A stretch of 64,000 nucleotides of DNA from Ramlibacter agri (GCF_012927085.1 NZ_JABBFX010000001.1:1426001-1490000); one strand, 5' to 3'. Counted from the first letter of the stretch, positions 35,744-44,937 are shown. Notes: generated from the sequence alone by a model not told the origin. Translations and numbers: made by a program.

Positions 35744-36991
35744 ATGCAGTTCCAGGCCCGCCGGCCCGCGCCGGCCTATCAGTCCTTTGTTCGTGCGGCC
35801 CGCGCGGCCTCGTGTGTCCTGGCCCTGGCCTGGCTCGCCGCCTGCGGCGGCGGCGGTGGAGGTGGCGGAAGCGGCGACGACGGCGGCGTCCTGCAGGTCG
35901 GCTTCAACTACACGGGCAACGCCCTGCTGTTCCGGCAGTCCACCATCCAGCCTTCCATCACCGGCCTGGGCGGCCACGCGCCGCACTGCACGCTGCAGGC
36001 CGGCACGATCCCCGCGGGCATGCGCCTGAACGGCGACTGCACGATCTCCGGCTCGCCGACGCAGGCGGGCAGCTTCCCGATCACCGTGCACCTCAGCGCG
36101 GACGGCGTGTCGAACACGCTGGACTTCAACGGCGCGGTATTGGTGCTCGGGCCACCCGTCGACTACATGATGCCGTCGACGCTGACGGCCGGGGCCGACG
36201 TCAATATCCCCACCTTGAACAGCTTCTGGACGGCGGGGCCGGCCGACACGGTGCAGTATTCCTTTGTCGGCACGCAGCCTCCGGGGCTCGCCATCGATGC
36301 CACGAGCGGACGCATCACCGGCATGGCGACGACCGCGGGCGACTACCAGTTCAAGGTGCAGGTCGTGGTCAGCAACGGCGGCAACACGTCCACGCAGGTG
36401 CAGGCTTACCCCGACGCGGTGTCGGTGAGCATGCCCACGTTCCTCTACCGCAACACCCAGGCGTGGGCGGGCATGCCATTCAGCAGTGCGCCGGACCTGC
36501 CTCTGATCGGCGGCAACTACAACTTCTCGGCGGCCGCATTGCCGGCGGGGCTGTCCATCGATGCGGCGACCGGCGCCATCACCGGCACGGCGACCACGCC
36601 GTCGAACTCCACGGCCTATCCGATCCAGGTGACGACCAGCGGCGGCGGCGGCAGCTTCACGACGACGATCCAGCCCACGCTGGTGGTGGAGTCGCCGGTG
36701 TACATCAACTACTCGTGCGTGGATGGCCGCATCGGCGTGCCGTATTCGTGCCTGCCGACCATCTACAACAACTACACCCACAACTACGGCGGGACGCTGG
36801 CGCTGGGGTACGCGTATGCGCTGGATCCGGCCTCGTCGCTGCAAGCGGGCATCACGGTCGACCCGGCGACGGGCGAGTTGACCGGCACCACGGCGACTGC
36901 GATGTCCCAGAACTTCACGGTGGACGTGACGGTGACGCTGAACGGCGTGAGCTTCGTCGTGCCGGCGCTGGGGTCGGTGTCGTTCCGGTAA
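35744..36991 (+). CDS. Putative-Ig (He_PIG-type) surface lipoprotein
   Basis: 415 residues. The lipoprotein signal SCVLALAWLAACGGGG has its lipobox Cys at about residue 35, followed by a Gly-rich spacer. Four putative Ig domains follow, each with a variant of PPGLAIDATSGRITGMATTAG or PAGLSIDAATGAITGTATTP, typical of cadherin-like He_PIG repeats. AAGGAGGAG lies just before the ATG. Role unknown, probably adhesion or surface display. It stands alone between hemW and tRNA-Ser. Confidence 0.75.
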   Translation: MQFQARRPAPAYQSFVRAARAASCVLALAWLAACGGGGGGGGSGDDGGVLQVGFNYTGNALLFRQSTIQPSITGLGGHAPHCTLQAGTIPAGMRLNGDCTISGSPTQAGSFPITVHLSADGVSNTLDFNGAVLVLGPPVDYMMPSTLTAGADVNIPTLNSFWTAGPADTVQYSFVGTQPPGLAIDATSGRITGMATTAGDYQFKVQVVVSNGGNTSTQVQAYPDAVSVSMPTFLYRNTQAWAGMPFSSAPDLPLIGGNYNFSAAALPAGLSIDAATGAITGTATTPSNSTAYPIQVTTSGGGGSFTTTIQPTLVVESPVYINYSCVDGRIGVPYSCLPTIYNNYTHNYGGTLALGYAYALDPASSLQAGITVDPATGELTGTTATAMSQNFTVDVTVTLNGVSFVVPALGSVSFR

Positions 36992-37091
36992 ACCCGGTCA
37001 TCCGGTTCGCTGGATCTCGTAGGCTGGGTTCGCGCAAGCGACCCCAGCTTTCCACACGTCCCCGCCACCCGGCCTACAATCCCCCGCCTGG

Positions 37092-37181
37092 GGAAGCGTG
37101 GGAGAGTGGTTTAATCCAGCGGTCTTGAAAACCGCCGGGGTGGCGACACCCCCGTGAGTTCGAATCTCACCGCTTCCGCCA
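37092..37181 (+). tRNA. tRNA-Ser (anticodon UGA)
   Basis: Acceptor stem GGAAGCG (37,092-37,098) pairs with CGCTTCC (37,171-37,177), with discriminator G and encoded CCA. The anticodon loop in GGTCTTGAAAACC gives TGA. A long variable arm (CGGGGTGGCGACACCCCCG) and T-loop GTTCGAATC are present. The last 15 nt plus one base serve as the attachment site of the 21.5-kb element to the right. Confidence 0.97.
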
Positions 37182-37182
37182 G
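37167..37182 (+). repeat. attL of the tRNA-Ser element
   Basis: TCACCGCTTCCGCCAG at the tRNA 3' end, repeated exactly at 58,664-58,679. The two copies bracket all phage-type genes and the integrase. Confidence 0.85.
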
Positions 37183-37375
37183 GAAGCCAGGTCTGTGGCG
37201 GGTTGCGGCGGTTGAATCAGTCGACACCCATCAATACATCCATCACGCGCTGGCTGGTAGTCGGTCAACGAAGCTTCATGCGTCTCCGAGCGTAAAGCCG
37301 ACTCCTATACAACCGGTTGTGCCATGCCTACAATCCCGGGGCTCCGGGTTGACAAAAAAGTAAGGCGAAGTCCCG

Positions 37376-38113
37376 ATGACGACGAATGTGTATGACGGCA
37401 ATGTAGGACTCATGACGACAGACTCCCGGTGGTCTGCGGCCTATGGTAACTACCTGATCTACGTGGATGACGCCCGCTTCGAGAAGATTGAACGCTACAA
37501 CGACGCAGTCTTCATGTTCGCTGGTGACGGTCACGCCGTCCAGAAGTGGAAGAGCTGGATTCGGTCGAACCCAGCCGACGACTCGAACATGCCGAGCTGC
37601 GACAAGATGTGCGTGTGCATTGCCAGGGTATCGGACAAGCAAGTCCTGTTCAAGGAGCGTCAGGACATCGTGCAGGATGGCGCGTTTTTTGCGGGCTCGG
37701 GTTCCCGGTACGCCTATGTTTGCTGGAACGACAACCGCTGCGCCAAGCGGGCTGTGGAAACGGCGAAGCAGTTCGACTTTTCGTCTGGCGGCGATGTGAA
37801 GTTTTTCGAGTTCGACAGCGGCAAGCACAACCTGTTTAGCCCGGCTGTCGAGGTCACGGTAGATGACGTGCTCAAGGCGCTTAATGATAGGGGAATGGTC
37901 ATGGAAATCGCGGTCAACGGTACGAGCAAGCCGCCTTTCAAGTTGAAGGAAGCGGCGGCGAATGATCCGGAGCTGAAGGAAGTTCAAGCGAAAATCGCCA
38001 ATGGCGAGATTTCGCCGACGGCGCCGTGCGACGGGATGTACTCTGAGTGGACCCCTGCACAAACCAGCAAGCTGAAGTCCGTTCTCGGCGAAGTTTTCGG
38101 CTGGAAAAAGTAG
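37376..38113 (+). CDS. HslV/proteasome-like Ntn-hydrolase candidate
   Basis: 245 residues. The N-terminus MTTNVYDGNVGLMTTDSRWS aligns by eye with HslV and proteasome beta subunits: Thr directly after Met (nucleophile once Met is removed), Asp16 in TTDSR, and Lys37 in RFEKIERYNDAVFMFAGDG, matching the Thr1-Asp17-Lys33 triad with small spacing changes. The C-terminal half (VEVTVDDVLKALNDRGMVM, a Cys/Pro-rich end) is not HslV-like. No HslU partner is nearby. It lies just inside attL, a typical cargo position, and is followed by a strong terminator. Could be a self-compartmentalising protease or an effector; untested. Confidence 0.5.
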   Translation: MTTNVYDGNVGLMTTDSRWSAAYGNYLIYVDDARFEKIERYNDAVFMFAGDGHAVQKWKSWIRSNPADDSNMPSCDKMCVCIARVSDKQVLFKERQDIVQDGAFFAGSGSRYAYVCWNDNRCAKRAVETAKQFDFSSGGDVKFFEFDSGKHNLFSPAVEVTVDDVLKALNDRGMVMEIAVNGTSKPPFKLKEAAANDPELKEVQAKIANGEISPTAPCDGMYSEWTPAQTSKLKSVLGEVFGWKK

Positions 38114-38140
38114 CCCCCTTCGCGGAGCTCCCAGAAAAGG

Positions 38141-38159
38141 CCCGCTTCGGCGGGTTTTT
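38141..38159 (+). terminator. Terminator after the HslV-like gene
   Basis: CCCGC-TTCG-GCGGG hairpin with a UUCG tetraloop followed by TTTTTGTTT. Confidence 0.85.
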
Positions 38160-38590
38160 GTTTGGGCCGCGTCCCGGCAGTGGGGTGCTTCGGGTCCGGT
38201 GAAAACATTCGTCGCAATCGCGGTTTCCGGCCGCGCCCGCGCACCCAAGCGAGGCACGCGCTGAAGCCGCTGGGCCGTAGCCGCTTCTGGCATTGGCTGT
38301 CCGCATGGGCCTGAGCAGGTCAAGCCGCCGTCGGTGTGAACGGCGTCACAGAATCGCTTCGGCGAATGCCCGGCGAGAATGATCCCCCTTCTGGCACTTG
38401 CAGCCGGTGCAGTCTTCAGGCCCGCCCGTGTGTGCGGGCCGGCTTTCTGCTGGTTGCGAGGGGGCTGAAGATTCAGTCGAACATCACGGCTCCGCGAGCA
38501 TCCGGGCCAAGCCACCGAGTGACATCGTTACGAGACGCTGGCACAGTCCGGCGAGCGGGCACTGCAGCCGCGCGGAGGAGGGCAGGGGAC
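38160..38590. other. Non-coding gap within the element's cargo end
   Basis: About 430 bp in which I see no supported gene. A plus-strand frame is open from 38,336, but its residues before 38,591 are low-quality Arg-rich sequence and the better start lies at 38,591. Confidence 0.4.
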
Positions 38591-39076
38591 ATGGCGGGAT
38601 CAGTTGCCTATAGCCTCGGCCGGGCATTTGGTCGGTTGGGGTTGCTAGCGCGCATCTTCGTTGTTGCCGGTTGCGTCGCTGGTCTGGCTTTCTGCATGGC
38701 AGGCCCGTTTGTGGGCGAGAAGCCGCCTCCGGGGCCTCCAGTGGTTGCCGCGGCCCAGGGTGCCGAGCCTCCATCGTCTCCCCGAGACCGACAGAGAGGT
38801 GCCGCCGCCGCGGTGGCAAAAGCGCTCAAGGCGAGTATGAAGAATCCCGACTCCTTCCAGCTGGAAGACGCGTTGTTCATGCCGGACGGCAGTGCCTGCT
38901 ATACGTACCGCGCTAGAAACTCCTTCAACGCTATTGACAGAGGCGCCGCGGTGTTCGATGGGACGAAGCTCGTGACGTCCGACGAAAAGCGGATCTTTAA
39001 GCCAATATGGAAGAAGCTCTGCGAAGGAAAGTCCGGCGAGGATATTTCCGCGTACGTTCGTATGTTCGTCCTCTAG
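38591..39076 (+). CDS. Small single-TM hypothetical protein with conserved-looking periplasmic domain
   Basis: 161 residues from the ATG at 38,591 (GGAGGGCAGGGG upstream). One TM (ARIFVVAGCVAGLAFCMAG), a Pro-rich linker, then VAKALKASMKNPDSFQLEDALFM, GSACYTYRARNSFNAIDRGAAVF and PIWKKLCEGKSGEDIS. The "xxxNPDSFxxE" segment occurs in small phage/island proteins of unknown role. Two cysteines could pair. Confidence 0.6.
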   Translation: MAGSVAYSLGRAFGRLGLLARIFVVAGCVAGLAFCMAGPFVGEKPPPGPPVVAAAQGAEPPSSPRDRQRGAAAAVAKALKASMKNPDSFQLEDALFMPDGSACYTYRARNSFNAIDRGAAVFDGTKLVTSDEKRIFKPIWKKLCEGKSGEDISAYVRMFVL

Positions 39077-39249
39077 AACGCTCTGAGGAAAAAGGCAGGC
39101 CCGCCGCGACGGCGAGCCTGAAGACTGCACCGGCCTGCAAGTGCCGGCCCGAACATTCTGCGCGGGCGGCGTAGACGCGAGCTGTGACGTAGATCACCTC
39201 CCGCTGGACGGGAACGGCATCCGCGGCCCGGCACAGGAGCCCGGGATGG

Positions 39250-39491
39250 TCAGCAATCGCTCGTGTCGGAAACCCGCTGGACGCCCAGAATGCCCTCAGC
39301 CAGTTCCAGCATGTCCATCAGATCGTGATCGTCGATGACGTGGATGTCCGCGTCGGTTGCTTGTGCGGGCTCGACTCCCTGCGGGATGAGCAGGCAGCCA
39401 TTGCGCTGCTGCAGCACACCTGTCGGACTTCCGCGATGCACCGCATCAGCAGTTCGCGTTCCTGGGGGAGGAGCTTGAGCAGATCCATGGG
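39250..39491 (-). pseudogene. Small gene with probable frameshift
   Basis: An ATG at 39,491 starts MDLLKLLPQERELLMRCIAE. The sequence then shifts frame to the better-looking TGVLQQRNGCLLIPQGVEP and DIHVIDDHDLMDMLELAEGIL, ending at 39,250. Either a frameshifted small phage gene or two short overlapping ones. No family known to me. Confidence 0.3.
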
Positions 39492-39544
39492 GGCCAGCAT
39501 ACCCCCAGGCCGGCTGGTGCAATCCACCCGTACCAAGGCGCGGA

Positions 39545-40018
39545 CTAGCCGCCCTGCGCCACCATGGCACGCAGAATCTCCTCTGCGCGTCGCAGCGTTG
39601 GAGTGACCAGCCAGGCCTGCCGTCGCTCCTCGTGCCGTTCGATCTCTATGCCGCCATACAGGCGCACGCCGTCGTTCTCCCGCTCCAACTGCGCTCGGGC
39701 TAGCCGTGGCAGGAGGTCCATGTCCACAGCAGGATCGCTCAGGAGGCGGGCGTGCCAGTGCGGGTGCGTGTAGTCGTCCATGAGCAAGAGGGAGCCACTG
39801 AGGTGATCGGCGCGCAGGAGTTCTGCCGCAGGGATGCGCTGGCCAGCCCGATACAGGACGACCACGGCGCATTGCCGCGCTGCCAGCGCGCGTGCTTCTT
39901 GATCGCGCATAGAGCCTGGCGCCCAGGCACCGGTCTGCCGGTACCAACCGGAGCCGTGCTCGAATGAGGGCGGGATGATGGACTTGTGCATACTGGTCGA
40001 ATATCCAGTATTCTGCAT
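39545..40018 (-). CDS. Hypothetical prophage-type protein
   Basis: 157 residues, soluble, no motif I can name. SGWYRQTGAWAPGSMRDQEARAL and VDMDLLPRLARAQLERENDGVRLYGGIE suggest a compact alpha/beta protein. Leftmost well-supported gene of the minus-strand phage block. Confidence 0.55.
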   Translation of the reverse strand: MQNTGYSTSMHKSIIPPSFEHGSGWYRQTGAWAPGSMRDQEARALAARQCAVVVLYRAGQRIPAAELLRADHLSGSLLLMDDYTHPHWHARLLSDPAVDMDLLPRLARAQLERENDGVRLYGGIEIERHEERRQAWLVTPTLRRAEEILRAMVAQGG

Positions 40019-40082
40019 CCATCGTTGCGCCGAGCGTCCCGTTCATCCGGGGAGTAGCAAAAGCGCGCTTGGACGGGCCCCC

Positions 40083-40481
40083 TCAATCCAGCCACTTTGC
40101 CATGTGTTCCCACCCGGACACTGCTAGGGCTGCAAGCGAAATGACTAGAGCCCAGCCAGCCCAGCGCGCCGCGCGGTGCGCCGCGATCGCCGCGCTCTCT
40201 GCCGCATCGGCTGAACGTTCCGACGCTTCCGTGGAGCGTTTGGCGAGCTCCTGCTGGGCGAGGATATTCCGTTGCTCGCTTGCGCGGACGGCGATCTCCA
40301 GCCAAGCAATCGCCAAGCGGCGACTGCTTGTGTCATGTGCCTGAAATCGTTCCGCCTGGTTTGCAATCAGCTCGCGAACTGCGGCCTCGCCGCCATGCTC
40401 CTTGGCCCATTGCGCGACGGCTTCTACGCTCGGAAAGGCGACAAGGCCGACACTTGTCTGGCCTGATGCAATTTGCTCCAT
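40083..40481 (-). CDS. Hypothetical coiled-coil protein with C-terminal TM
   Basis: 132 residues. A soluble N-terminus (VAFPSVEAVAQWAKEHGGEAAVREL), a long alanine-rich helix (STEASERSADAAESAAIAAHR), and a C-terminal TM (WALVISLAALAVSGWEHMA). Tail-anchored topology. Immediately downstream of two other membrane-associated genes. Confidence 0.55.
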   Translation of the reverse strand: MEQIASGQTSVGLVAFPSVEAVAQWAKEHGGEAAVRELIANQAERFQAHDTSSRRLAIAWLEIAVRASEQRNILAQQELAKRSTEASERSADAAESAAIAAHRAARWAGWALVISLAALAVSGWEHMAKWLD

Positions 40482-40484
40482 AGA

Positions 40485-41159
40485 CTATGCGTTGAGCAGT
40501 CCCTCGATCTTCTGCACCGTTTCATCTGCGTAGGCGCGAAGTCGAGTGGAGCTTCTGTGCATCAAGGCGGCATAAGCCGCTTCGTCGATCTTGATCCCAA
40601 GCTCACTCCGTGCCGCAGCAGCCACGGTCGCGATCCTGGGTTGAATCGCTGCGACCATTTCGAGCGCTTGCTTGTAGGTCGAGACAATGAGAACTCTCTT
40701 TTTTGCAGGGTCCGCTTCGCTAACCAACATTGACCGCAAGATTGCCATTTGCATCACTGCGCGCGAGAGTTCCTCATTCGTCACGTCGGTGGCTTCAAGA
40801 AGTTTGGGCGAAGCCAGGATATGGAGTTTCGCCATGAACCGGGATGACTCTCTCCATGACGTCATGAGCGCTTGCTGATCGCTTCGCTCGTCAGACAGAG
40901 CCATGACCACCCAGACCCCTCCGAAGAGGTGTTCAGCGACCCCCATGTAGATGTCTCGCCGCATCGAGAGCAACCTCTCGGTCTCCTTCTGCTTCCTATC
41001 GTGGCGCAACTGACGGCCGGTGTTCAGGTACGTGACCACGTTATTCAGCACAACTCCGCCCACCGCGATGATGGCGCCGACCACGGCACCTTTCACCGTA
41101 TCAGGTTGCGCGGCGAACCAGTCGAACATGATGTTCATCTCGCTGGCGGCAATCGGCAT
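40485..41159 (-). CDS. Hypothetical membrane-anchored helical protein
   Basis: 224 residues from the ATG at 41,159, overlapping the upstream stop (TGATG). One TM (GAVVGAIIAVGGVVLNNVVTYL), then a predominantly helical cytoplasmic domain with KQKETERLLSMRRDIYMGVAEHL and SRAVMQMAILRSMLVSEAD. Such N-TM helical proteins are common among prophage accessory and defence genes. No function can be assigned. Confidence 0.55.
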   Translation of the reverse strand: MPIAASEMNIMFDWFAAQPDTVKGAVVGAIIAVGGVVLNNVVTYLNTGRQLRHDRKQKETERLLSMRRDIYMGVAEHLFGGVWVVMALSDERSDQQALMTSWRESSRFMAKLHILASPKLLEATDVTNEELSRAVMQMAILRSMLVSEADPAKKRVLIVSTYKQALEMVAAIQPRIATVAAAARSELGIKIDEAAYAALMHRSSTRLRAYADETVQKIEGLLNA

Positions 41160-41629
41160 CAGTCCTGCACCTGGGCAGCCTCGATGATGTGCTGGAAGAT
41201 GTCGCCTCGACTTGACGTGACCACAACGTGGCCAGAGGTAGAAGGATGGACAGCAAACTCCACGATGGAACCAGGATTCCGCAGAAGCTTTCCGTCTTTT
41301 CGCTTGAAGGTGAAGTCCAATTGGGCGCCGCACCGCACAGCCTGCGCCTTCTCGTCCACGGAGAGGGTATGGAAACTCTGAGCCGCGATGCTGGTCGCAG
41401 CATCAATGTCGGCCCGCGATAGGCCTCCGTCTCCCTTCGCCATCAGAGCAAGCTGATCCTTCAGAATTCCAGTGGCCAGCCTTTTGAAAATGTCCTGCGT
41501 ATTTTCGGACCAACACTGAGATCGCAGCGCCTCGATCTCCTTCGCTTGGATAATCGAAGGCGCTACCAGCGCACCTCCAACGATCGCTGCCGCGCAGATG
41601 CCCGTGATGAAAACGCCGGTTCCGTTCAT
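41159..41629 (-). CDS. Hypothetical protein with N-terminal signal anchor
   Basis: 156 residues. Hydrophobic N-terminus (FITGICAAAIVGGALVAPS), one Cys in LRSQCWSENTQD and another in AVRCGAQLDFTFK, ending in a beta-rich stretch (HVVVTSSRGDIFQHII). Co-translated with the next gene. Confidence 0.5.
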   Translation of the reverse strand: MNGTGVFITGICAAAIVGGALVAPSIIQAKEIEALRSQCWSENTQDIFKRLATGILKDQLALMAKGDGGLSRADIDAATSIAAQSFHTLSVDEKAQAVRCGAQLDFTFKRKDGKLLRNPGSIVEFAVHPSTSGHVVVTSSRGDIFQHIIEAAQVQD

Positions 41630-41720
41630 GTGCCCTCTCCGTCCTTTGTCCCTAATGCTAGGCGCATGGCAAACCCGATCCCTCCTCCCAAAGGACTAAA
41701 ACGAAGTTCTATGGGGAGTC

Positions 41721-42185
41721 CTAGGCGGCGAACTCCTTCAGGCCGCGCCTCAGAGCTTCCGCCAACTGCTGGTTGATCATCGTGGGGTTGATCGACTGCA
41801 GCTCGTGCGCCGCGCCGGATCCAGGATCGTCGTGTCGCACGCGGGTGATGCGCTGGACCTTCGAAACGGCAACGTCGCCGGCAAGGCGGAACATGCAGTC
41901 CGGGCCGGACACGTTCTCCGGGTTGCACGAAAACCGCATCGCTATGGCGGGGTTGCCGCTCTCGTCCGGCTGCATGTCGACGACTGCCTGCAGCCCTTCT
42001 TCTTGGAGCTCCGCCACGAAGCGCTCGAAGATGGGCCTAGCGATGCCCGCCACTTCCGCGAAGGAACTGGCGAACTTGCGCTGCGCCTCCTGCTTCTGCA
42101 GTTCTCCGAGCCTCTTCGCTTCGGCCGCGGCCAAAACTGCTGCGCGGTGTTCCTGAATTACCTTCTTGAACGTCGATATCTTCAT
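41721..42185 (-). CDS. Hypothetical phage protein after the terminase
   Basis: 154 residues from the ATG at 42,185 preceded by GGAGAG. N-terminal helices (KKVIQEHRAAVLAAAEAKRLGELQKQEAQ), central GIARPIFERFVAELQEEGLQAVVDM. No TM. Not recognised. Confidence 0.55.
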   Translation of the reverse strand: MKISTFKKVIQEHRAAVLAAAEAKRLGELQKQEAQRKFASSFAEVAGIARPIFERFVAELQEEGLQAVVDMQPDESGNPAIAMRFSCNPENVSGPDCMFRLAGDVAVSKVQRITRVRHDDPGSGAAHELQSINPTMINQQLAEALRRGLKEFAA

Positions 42186-42204
42186 CTCTCCTTCGGAAAA
42201 TTGA

Positions 42205-44358
42205 TCACGCCAGTCGGCTGACCAGCGACATGACCCTTTTCGCTTCGGCATCGAGGGGCGACAAGGGGGAGGCAGCGGGAGCCGGCGCCGCAGCTTGAGG
42301 AACTGCAGCCGGAGCAGGTATTGCCGACACAGAGGGTGCTGCGGGGGGCGTGGCCCTCGCGGCCGGGGCCGCCATAGGTTGCACGAGCGGGTTCTTGTCC
42401 CATGGGGCCATCCAGCGATAGGGACGCCCCCAGTCGACGCGCCCGAGACCCATCAGGTGCGCGAGCACGTGCGCCATCGTCATCAGGTCCATCGCCTCAT
42501 TGCGCACCGTGGGGCTGGTCTTGTCCCAGCTTCCATTGGGCAGCCGGTGTTCCGCGACCAGCTGCTCGAACCAGACATGCGGTGCCTCCGCCGAGCGCAG
42601 CGCGTGCGGGAAGTGCACGTGCCAAGGGCCCGCGTCCGCGGCCTGCAGCTGCCCGGCGAGGTCGTCCTTGAACAGGTTGGGGTTGAACATGCCCACGGGG
42701 ACGTTTCCGCCGCCTGCGCGCAGATTCGCAGCGCGCCCAGTGTCTGGATAACTCACGGTCAGCCGCGGGGCCATGAGCCTGTTATTCCCCTTCAGCGGAA
42801 TGATGGTCCAGGCGTCGCGGCCGCTAATCTGCCCGATCCTCCGCACGTGGCCGGCCTTGCGCCAGCGCAGCCACGCCGCATAGGCCTGCTGCGTCACGCC
42901 CGGCAGGCCACCTGAGTCGTAGCCTGCGGCGAGCACGCGCATCGCGCGGCCGCTGCCGTCCGCGAGCGGATAGGCCCTCAGAAAGACCCGCTGAAGCAGC
43001 GTGTCCCAGTCCTGCGAGGAGGTGGCTGGGTCGCCCTCGATCTTGCCGTGTTCGATCACCCAGCTTTCGCCCATCACGCCCCAGCCGCGCACCAGGTACT
43101 CGAAGTGCGCCGCCTGGACGTCCGCAACCGCGGTCAGGAACCGCGCGCCGTCAGGCACGACGCCGGTCTTCAGGTCCGGATCCGCGCGGTCTGCAAGGTC
43201 GTTGGCGCTGACGGAGCCGAGCCCCTTCGCATGCGCGTACGGCACTCCCCACTGCTTCACCATCACCTGTCGCAGCGACTCGTCCTCGCCGGACACCTCC
43301 ATCTCGCGTTGCGCTTTCGCCCGGGCGCGTGCCAAACCGCCAATGCCACCCATCACGAACAGCGACATCGCACCGACGATCCAGAAGCCGGCGGTGCGCT
43401 TGCGCGCGAGCTTGCCCACTACCTTTCCCTGCTGGTCGATCTCCTGGCCAAGGCCGATCCAGCGGCCGGCGCGGTTCATCGCCTTGCGGTGGTGGTCCTC
43501 GATCAGGCACCCGTTCACTGGGCACAGCAGGCGGGCCTTCTCCTCGATCTCATCGAGCGTGCCGGCCTCGGGGTAGTCGATCGCCATGTGCCGCGGTGCG
43601 ATCGGCGCCGGGCTGGACCATGCCCCGCAGCACGGGCACGGCCAGTACCACAAGCGCTGGTCGCTGTCGCCGAAGATGGCCATGATCCCGGCGGTCCAGT
43701 CGCGGGCAGGGTTGAGGCCGCGGGCTTGGTCCGGGTGGCTGATTGCCAGCAGCTTCGATTGCCGCCCGAAGGTCTGGCGGCGCACGTCCAACAGCGCCTT
43801 GATGTCGCCGAGCGACTGCGGGTAAGCGTCGATTTCGTCGGCGACGATGCGCGGCGCCGACTTGTTGATCAGGTTGTTCGGCGACGCCGACAGCAGCTCA
43901 AGCCGCATGCCCTGGAACTGCTTGAAGTGCAGGCTGTCGTCCACAGGACGGCGCCCAAGGCGTTCCGCCATCGGCGGGTGCCCGTCGATCATTGGGTTGA
44001 TCCGCGCCTTGCAGAAGGCCTCCAAGCTCTGATCCGACTGCATGAACCAGAGCATGTCCGCCGGATCCGTCGATACCGACTTGAGCAGCCAGTTCTGGGC
44101 GATCTCCGTCTTGCCGCTCTGGCCCGGGCCGACGATGGCCAGGGTGAGGTGATCCAGGCTGGTGAGCGTCTCCATGGGCTCGACCAGGTAGGGCGCCATG
44201 TCGTCCGTCCAGCGGCCCACGTACCCCCCGCCCTGGTTCGAGAGATACCGGTTTTCCCGGGCGTACTCGGCCACCGACTGGCGAGGCGGAGGCAGCAGGA
44301 TGTCCAGGGTGCCGAGGGCGATCTCGGCGGCGCTGGCGTAGGAGGGCTCAGCGATCAC
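42205..44358 (-). CDS. Phage terminase large subunit, GpA family
   Basis: 717 residues from a GTG overlapping the upstream stop. Packages DNA: Walker A-type AIVGPGQSGKTEIAQ, Walker B PRIVADEIDAYP, SKLLAISHPD coupling motif and a zinc knuckle-like CPCCGAW with a distant C. A nuclease half follows (VADVQAAHFEYLVRGWG, AAGYDSGG). The C-terminal ~70 residues are Ala/Pro-rich and finish SPLDAEAKRVMSLVSRLA, a tail shared with the product of 46,945-47,868. Complete length for the family. Confidence 0.92.
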   Translation of the reverse strand: MIAEPSYASAAEIALGTLDILLPPPRQSVAEYARENRYLSNQGGGYVGRWTDDMAPYLVEPMETLTSLDHLTLAIVGPGQSGKTEIAQNWLLKSVSTDPADMLWFMQSDQSLEAFCKARINPMIDGHPPMAERLGRRPVDDSLHFKQFQGMRLELLSASPNNLINKSAPRIVADEIDAYPQSLGDIKALLDVRRQTFGRQSKLLAISHPDQARGLNPARDWTAGIMAIFGDSDQRLWYWPCPCCGAWSSPAPIAPRHMAIDYPEAGTLDEIEEKARLLCPVNGCLIEDHHRKAMNRAGRWIGLGQEIDQQGKVVGKLARKRTAGFWIVGAMSLFVMGGIGGLARARAKAQREMEVSGEDESLRQVMVKQWGVPYAHAKGLGSVSANDLADRADPDLKTGVVPDGARFLTAVADVQAAHFEYLVRGWGVMGESWVIEHGKIEGDPATSSQDWDTLLQRVFLRAYPLADGSGRAMRVLAAGYDSGGLPGVTQQAYAAWLRWRKAGHVRRIGQISGRDAWTIIPLKGNNRLMAPRLTVSYPDTGRAANLRAGGGNVPVGMFNPNLFKDDLAGQLQAADAGPWHVHFPHALRSAEAPHVWFEQLVAEHRLPNGSWDKTSPTVRNEAMDLMTMAHVLAHLMGLGRVDWGRPYRWMAPWDKNPLVQPMAAPAARATPPAAPSVSAIPAPAAVPQAAAPAPAASPLSPLDAEAKRVMSLVSRLA

Positions 44359-44924
44359 TGCAGAAGCCCCTTCAGGTCCGCGACCACGTTCCGGCGGAGG
44401 TCGTCTACCAGCGCCTGCAGCACCGGCCGGGCCTCCTCCGGCAGCTCCAGGCGGCGCAGCGCCGCGTCTGGTAGCCCGTCCAAGCCCTTCCCGAGGTGGG
44501 CCAGCATGGTGCCCACCACCAGGCGCATTTCCTCGGCGTCGATCAAGGCGCGCCGGGACTGCTCCAGCTTGTCCTCCAGCAGCCGGGCCTGGGCCAACTT
44601 GTGGCGCTGGGAGGCCGTCAGCTCGCCGTGGTGCTGCACGCCAGGCGCCGCCACCCTGCGGCCCTCAGTGGGTGCCGTGGCGCGTCCAGCCAGCTGGGGG
44701 CGGCCCGACGGCTCCGCACGCGCCCCGTCCTGCGTCTCGCCGAGGTATGCAAGCACCGCCGCGAGGTTGAACTCCCAGCCGCCCGCGCGCGAGCCGCGCT
44801 GCTGCACCGGGAACTGCGCGTCCTGCTGCAGGCGGCGGTCCAGCCGCGGCCGCGTCCATCCGAGCGCCTCCGCGAGCTCCGCCTTCCCAACGGCTCCGCG
44901 CTGCTGCTCGATCGCTACCGTCAT
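44355..44924 (-). CDS. Terminase small subunit-like DNA-binding protein (Nu1/DUF1441-type)
   Basis: 189 residues from the ATG at 44,924. An N-terminal winged-helix-type segment (VGKAELAEALGWTRPRLDRRLQQDAQFPV, GGWEFNLAAVLAYL) is followed by a helical oligomerisation region (RHKLAQARLLEDKLEQSRRALIDAEEM). It directly precedes and overlaps the large subunit, as expected for the DNA-recognition subunit. Confidence 0.75.
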   Translation of the reverse strand: MTVAIEQQRGAVGKAELAEALGWTRPRLDRRLQQDAQFPVQQRGSRAGGWEFNLAAVLAYLGETQDGARAEPSGRPQLAGRATAPTEGRRVAAPGVQHHGELTASQRHKLAQARLLEDKLEQSRRALIDAEEMRLVVGTMLAHLGKGLDGLPDAALRRLELPEEARPVLQALVDDLRRNVVADLKGLLQ

Positions 44925-44937
44925 CGCGCTCCCGGCA

